From Bog-756 sp963756515 (lineage in GTDB: Bacteria > Actinomycetota > Acidimicrobiia > Acidimicrobiales > RAAP-2), in the NCBI GenBank assembly GCA_963756515.1, contig CAVWNV010000009.1, positions 124,001 to 188,000 on the forward strand: a stretch of 64,000 nucleotides of DNA, written 5' to 3'. Numbering within the stretch: position 1 is the first letter of the stretch; each line of letters begins with the position of its first letter. Of this stretch, positions 60,546-64,000 are shown in pieces. Made by a program: the position numbers and the translations under genes. The notes under the pieces were generated by a model. The model was not told the origin of the DNA. It ran no database searches and saw nothing but the letters and a program-made list of their open reading frames with translations.

Positions 60546-60905
60546 CACGAACGTGCCGACACCGCTCATGACGGCCTCATGCTCTCGCGCCGGGGAGAAC
60601 ACCCGACTTCTTGCCTCTCCAGACCGATCCGTCGCGGACGAGACGGGGAATCCTGTATCCCGCAGGGGCAGTTCCCCTGCTCGGCGGATTTGCCAAACGA
60701 GAACCCGGAGCAGCGATAGCTCTCAGTTCTGGTCTTCCGCGACGAAAGGATGCGGGCGAACTGACCTTGCTGCGCCGGCCCAGCGGCCGAAGCGACGACG
60801 CCCCAGTCCAGATCGCGCCGATATCGCGCCAATCGTTCAGAAGGGACAGCTGGAGCCAGGCCGGGCAGGTCGCATGAGGCCGCCCGACCAGGTGCTGAAC
60901 ACGAG
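60546..60905 (+). other. Intergenic, no supported gene
   Basis: 360 bases between the MarR gene and tRNA-Gly. Open frames exist on both strands but none shows a ribosome site, a domain or codon bias. Base composition is lower in GC than the housekeeping block. Confidence 0.6.
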
Positions 60906-60976
60906 AGCGGCTGAAGGGGATCGAACCCTCGTCATCAGTTTGGAAAACTGAGGCTCTACCATTGAGCTACAGCCGC
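60906..60976 (-). tRNA. tRNA-Gly (anticodon TCC)
   Basis: Acceptor arm GCGGCTG/CAGCCGC, D-arm AGCTCAATGGTAGAGC, anticodon stem TCAGT/ACTGA around loop TTTCCAA giving TCC, and T-arm GAGGGTTCGATCCCCTTC. 71 nt; 3-prime CCA is not encoded. Reads GGA codons. Confidence 0.95.
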
Positions 60977-61302
60977 CGGAATGGAACGCGGAAGTGTAAC
61001 ATCGCCGTTCTGCCTCGGGCATCGAGGGCGCACCTTCACCATCGACCCGGGCTCGCGTACATCCTGTTCACAGGCCTGGGTTGGTCCGGACGTCGCCCCG
61101 GGTGACCTTGCGGCTACCGACCGTCCTAGTAACGTTGACCGAATAGTGGAGAAGGGTGCCGTGCATGCCGGGATGTCCAGCGATCACGCGCCGGACGGCT
61201 CGGGTGGTCCGGCCTGATCGCGGCACGAGCGGAAGCCAGGGGGGCAATGTGGGGGGTTACGGGACCGACACGCGTGGGGATCCGACCCGCCGCGGGGGCG
61301 CC
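60977..61302 (+). other. Intergenic upstream of the lipoprotein gene
   Basis: 326 bases between tRNA-Gly and the lipoprotein start. It would contain the tRNA promoter on the minus strand. TTGACC at 61135 is a possible -35 on the plus strand but no matching -10 is evident. The lipoprotein frame is open upstream to about 61156 without convincing coding character. Confidence 0.5.
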
Positions 61303-61848
61303 GTGAGGACCACGGAACGGACCTGGCCACCGGTCGGGCGCGGCCTCCGGTGGCCGCGGTGGCTGGCGGCGGTGGCCATCGTGCTCCTCGGTGCGACCGC
61401 GGGGTGCGGAGGGTCGGCCTCGACCGACTCCACCACGTCGAACCCGGGTGGTGGTAGCACGGCCCGGATCGACGCCGCCTACCTGGCCGATGCCAAGCAG
61501 ACGGTGCTGGTCAATGGATCGGGGTATGCGCTGTACATGTTCGTCCCCGACAAGCAACGATCGGTCACCTGCAACATCACGTGCGTGGCCAGCTGGCCTC
61601 CCATGACGGTCTCGCCCGGTACCCGTCCCCAGGTCGGAGCCAACGTGAAGAAGAGTCTGGTCGGAACTGTCGCCTTCACGCCCGGCTATCGCGTCGCCAC
61701 CTACAACCGCTGGCCGCTCTATACCTATGAGGACGACGTCAAGCCCGGCCAGGTGACCGGTCAGGGCATCGACCTCAACGGCGGCTACTGGTACCTCATG
61801 AGTCCCGATGGCGATCCCATCGTTCCTGCCGGCGATCCGGCCCCGTAG
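61303..61848 (+). CDS. Lipoprotein with secreted repeat (PF03640-type)
   Basis: 181 residues. Signal RWLAAVAIVLLGATAGC with lipobox Cys about 33, Ser/Gly linker, then two repeats of the secreted-repeat type: VLVNGSGYALYMFVPDK with ACVASWPP-like CNITCVASWPPMTV, and YRVATYNRWPLYTYEDDVKPGQVTGQG. These short repeats are common in actinobacterial surface lipoproteins; function unknown. GTG 61303 chosen because the signal peptide starts there. Confidence 0.8.
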   Translation: MRTTERTWPPVGRGLRWPRWLAAVAIVLLGATAGCGGSASTDSTTSNPGGGSTARIDAAYLADAKQTVLVNGSGYALYMFVPDKQRSVTCNITCVASWPPMTVSPGTRPQVGANVKKSLVGTVAFTPGYRVATYNRWPLYTYEDDVKPGQVTGQGIDLNGGYWYLMSPDGDPIVPAGDPAP

Positions 61849-61877
61849 AATCTGCTGCCCGCCCGATCGCCGAGACC

Positions 61878-62600
61878 ATGACCGAGGACCCGACACCCAG
61901 CCCTGCCATCAGCCGCAGACGGCTGCTCGTCGCGGGCGGTGTCGGCCTGGCCATCGGTGCCGTGGGCACCGAGATCGGCAATCTGGCCACCGGATCGTCC
62001 TCCGCGTCGGCGACCACCACGCCGCCGGACGTGGATCTCATGCAGGAGCACGGCGTGCTCAAGCGGGTCCTCATGATCTATCGGGAGTCCCTTCGTCGCA
62101 TCGATGCCGGACAGCAGCCCCCGATGTCCGAGATCCACGACGGAGCCACGATCATCCATGACTTCATCGAGGCCTTCCACGAGGCCCTCGAGGAGGGTTA
62201 TGTCTTTCCCATGTTGCGGAACGCGGGAATCTTGGTCGGCACGGTCGACACCCTCTTCGCCCAGCACGCCCGGGGTCGACAGCTGACGCAACAGATCCTG
62301 TCCGGATCGGGCGCACCGGCGGCCGCCAGCACCACCCAGACGGTCGCCGGGGCCATGACGTCATTCGTGCGGATGTACGAACCGCACGAGGCACGAGAGG
62401 ATACCGTCGTCTTCCCCGCCTTCCGGGCCAGTCACACTCCCGAACAGCTCGATGAGCTGGGCGCGACGTTCGCCGACCTCCAACGGCAGCAGTTCGGTCC
62501 CGGCGGTTTCGCCAAGACGGTGGCCGCGGTGGCCGCCATCGAGAAGCGTCTCGGGATCTACGACCTCGACCAGTTCACACCGCCTCCGGTAGTCCAGTGA
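61878..62600 (+). CDS. Tat-exported hemerythrin-like (HHE) protein
   Basis: 240 residues. Twin-arginine signal SRRRLLVAGGVGLAIGAVG (about 12-30). The helical bundle carries HHE-type metal ligands: LMQEHGVLKRVLMIYRE, IIHDFIEAFHEALEEGYVFP, QHARGRQLTQQI and YEPHEAREDTVVFPAF. Probably binds a non-haem diiron centre outside the membrane, for oxygen or NO handling. 29 nt after the lipoprotein gene. Confidence 0.85.
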   Translation: MTEDPTPSPAISRRRLLVAGGVGLAIGAVGTEIGNLATGSSSASATTTPPDVDLMQEHGVLKRVLMIYRESLRRIDAGQQPPMSEIHDGATIIHDFIEAFHEALEEGYVFPMLRNAGILVGTVDTLFAQHARGRQLTQQILSGSGAPAAASTTQTVAGAMTSFVRMYEPHEAREDTVVFPAFRASHTPEQLDELGATFADLQRQQFGPGGFAKTVAAVAAIEKRLGIYDLDQFTPPPVVQ

Positions 62601-62713
62601 CAGAGCGTGGCGGCGGGCCCGGCCCCGCGCCGGCCGCGTCAGTAAGCTACGGCGACGATTCCCACCCCCATCCGCCGCGGGTGACGGCCCATCCACTTCG
62701 GAGAGAAGGCAGC

Positions 62714-64000
62714 ATGCGTAATCGTCCGGGTAGAGCTTCGGTGGTGTTGCTCTCCGTCGTGATGGCCGTGACCATGGCGGCGTGCAGCTCGTCGGCCACA
62801 CCCGCCACCGTGTCGACGTCCGGTTCGGCGTCGGCCACCTATGACGGCAACTATGCCCGCACGGGCTACACGACGAAGACCTCGATCACCCTGGCCAACG
62901 TGGCCGGCCTCACCCAACGGTGGCACATCGCCGTCAACACGCCGATATCGGGCCAGCCCATCGTGGACAACGGCGTCGTCTACTGGGGTGACTGGAACGG
63001 CCACATGCATGCCACGACGCTGTCGGGCAAGGCCCTGTGGTCGACATCCCTGGGCACCACACCCAAGCCACCGGGCTGCATCTTCAATCTCGCCACCCTC
63101 GGCATCCTGAGCACGGCGACGGTCGGGACCATCGGCGGGAAGACCGTGATCTGGGTGGGTGGAGGCACGGCACAGTTGGTCGCCCTCGATGCGTCGAACG
63201 GAAACATCATCTGGCAGACCCACCTGGGCCAGGTGCCGGGTGCCTCCATCTGGAGCTCGCCTGCGTACTACAACGGCAGCCTCTACGTCGGCGTGGCGTC
63301 GTGGCAGGGCTGTCCGGACGAGTTCGGACAGATCGTGCGGTTGAACGCAGCCACCGGCTCCATCCAGAAGAGCCTCAACTTCGCGTCGATCCTGCCGGCC
63401 AAGTGCAAGGGTCCGGGTGCCTGGTCGTCGCCGTCCGTAGACCCGAGCGACAACTCGATCTTCATCGGGACGTCCAACGATCTGTGTGGATCGACGTTTC
63501 AGGACGCCATTCTCAAGATGAACGCCACGACCCTGGCGGTGATGTCGAAGTGGCAGGTTCCCTCGAACCAGCATCCAGCCGACTCGGACTTCGGTGCCTC
63601 CCCGATGCTCTTCTCGGCCACCATCGGCGGAGTATCGCGCCAGCTGGTGGGGGCGGAGAACAAGAACGGCGTCTACTACGTGCTGGATCGCAACAATCTC
63701 GCCGCCGGCCCCATCTGGCAGTACCAGGTCGAGTCGAAAGCGACGTTCTCGGCCGGACTGGCCGCCCAGAGCCAGAACTGCAACAACACCATCTCAACCT
63801 CCTCGTGGGCGGGGAGTGGGTCCCCCATCATGGTGGCCGGCATCTCGCTCAACGCGGCCGGCACGAGCTGCATCGGCACCGTGACCGCGTTGGATCCGGC
63901 CACCGGTCAGGCCGACTGGCAGGTGCCGCTGTCCGGAGGGATCGAGGGGGCATTGACCTCGATACCCGGCCTGGTCGTGGTCGGCGCCGGCCGCGATCTG
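62714..64000 (+). CDS. PQQ-type beta-propeller lipoprotein, N-terminal part
   Basis: 429 residues visible, still open at the right edge. Signal with lipobox MAVTMAAC (Cys about 24), then propeller repeats of PQQ-binding-like quinoprotein type: GQPIVDNGVVYWGDWNGHMHATTLSGKALWS in parts, AQLVALDASNGNIIWQTHLG, SSPAYYNGSLYVGVAS, NGVYYVLDRNNLAAGPIWQY, GTVTALDPATGQADWQVPL. Extra cysteines in the blades. Could be an exported dehydrogenase-like or structural protein; catalytic residues cannot be judged. ATG after GAGAAGGC, 113 nt behind the hemerythrin gene. Confidence 0.85.
   Translation, partial: MRNRPGRASVVLLSVVMAVTMAACSSSATPATVSTSGSASATYDGNYARTGYTTKTSITLANVAGLTQRWHIAVNTPISGQPIVDNGVVYWGDWNGHMHATTLSGKALWSTSLGTTPKPPGCIFNLATLGILSTATVGTIGGKTVIWVGGGTAQLVALDASNGNIIWQTHLGQVPGASIWSSPAYYNGSLYVGVASWQGCPDEFGQIVRLNAATGSIQKSLNFASILPAKCKGPGAWSSPSVDPSDNSIFIGTSNDLCGSTFQDAILKMNATTLAVMSKWQVPSNQHPADSDFGASPMLFSATIGGVSRQLVGAENKNGVYYVLDRNNLAAGPIWQYQVESKATFSAGLAAQSQNCNNTISTSSWAGSGSPIMVAGISLNAAGTSCIGTVTALDPATGQADWQVPLSGGIEGALTSIPGLVVVGAGRDL

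Noticed and set aside
60837..61022. Small ORF containing GGCSSMVEPQFSKL
   Set aside because: This peptide is a common false translation of a tRNA-Gly gene and overlaps the tRNA at 60906-60976.

Overview
High-GC (about 70 percent), densely packed chromosomal DNA. It most resembles an uncultured member of the Actinomycetota, probably class Acidimicrobiia. The evidence is a mycothiol-type Mca amidase, DUF2469, DUF222/HNH (13E12-type), F420/luciferase-like oxidoreductases, CYP125/CYP142-like P450s, Anbu and its partner families, many GTG starts with ATGA/GTGA overlaps, and several apparently leaderless genes with a TAnnnT element 6-7 nt before the start codon. The taxon is inferred from gene content, not from a marker gene. 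About 65 protein genes and one tRNA can be supported.

Layout. 1-3186 (minus): circularly permuted ATP-grasp, alpha-E protein, and the start of a second ATP-grasp protein that runs off the left edge. 3399-19437 (plus): the conserved housekeeping block acpP, rnc, mutM, smc, ftsY, ffh, rpsP, khpA, rimM, trmD, rplS, DUF2469, yraN, enoyl-CoA hydratase, comM-like ATPase, dprA. lepB and rnhB, usual neighbours of rplS in actinobacteria, are absent. 19457-23227: orphan prepilin-like protein, LLM oxidoreductase, PPOX-fold protein, DUF222-HNH endonuclease. 23361-28789: nfo, then a zinc-uptake operon znuA-znuC-znuB-znuB closed by a Fur/Zur-family gene, with a Zur-like palindrome in front of znuA. 28801-28896 is a striking octamer array.

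29034-33487: fumC, two P450s (CYP125/124-like and CYP142-like) and a pterin carbinolamine dehydratase. 33556-36342 (minus): the envelope-stress operon pspA-pspAA-htpX-pspAB. 36411-47736: mca, SCP2, a three-gene minus operon (small protein, ChbG/YdjC deacetylase, membrane-anchored protein), two more LLM oxidoreductases, purE, DsbA-like protein, PAP2 phosphatase, RecB-type nuclease, alpha/beta hydrolase, DedA protein, LmbE/PIG-L deacetylase and small proteins. 47746-54027: GGDEF cyclase, DHA2 transporter, a solitary Anbu protease, glutaminase, methyltransferase. 54014-58139: two divergent secreted proteins (GH39-like with two IPT domains; beta-propeller). 58278-60976: small genes of less extreme base composition (SRPBCC, cyclic-nucleotide-binding protein, VOC, MarR with twin operators) ending at tRNA-Gly(TCC). 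61303-64000: an exported set of lipoprotein, Tat-hemerythrin and PQQ-type propeller lipoprotein, the last cut by the right edge.

No CRISPR array, prophage, IS element or recognisable defence island was found. The most distinctive signals are a near-identical upstream element shared by two distant minus-strand transcription units (23225-23256 and 39762-39793), recurrent short tandem arrays with graded unit divergence both in coding linkers and between genes, the split Anbu system, and the twin MarR palindromes.
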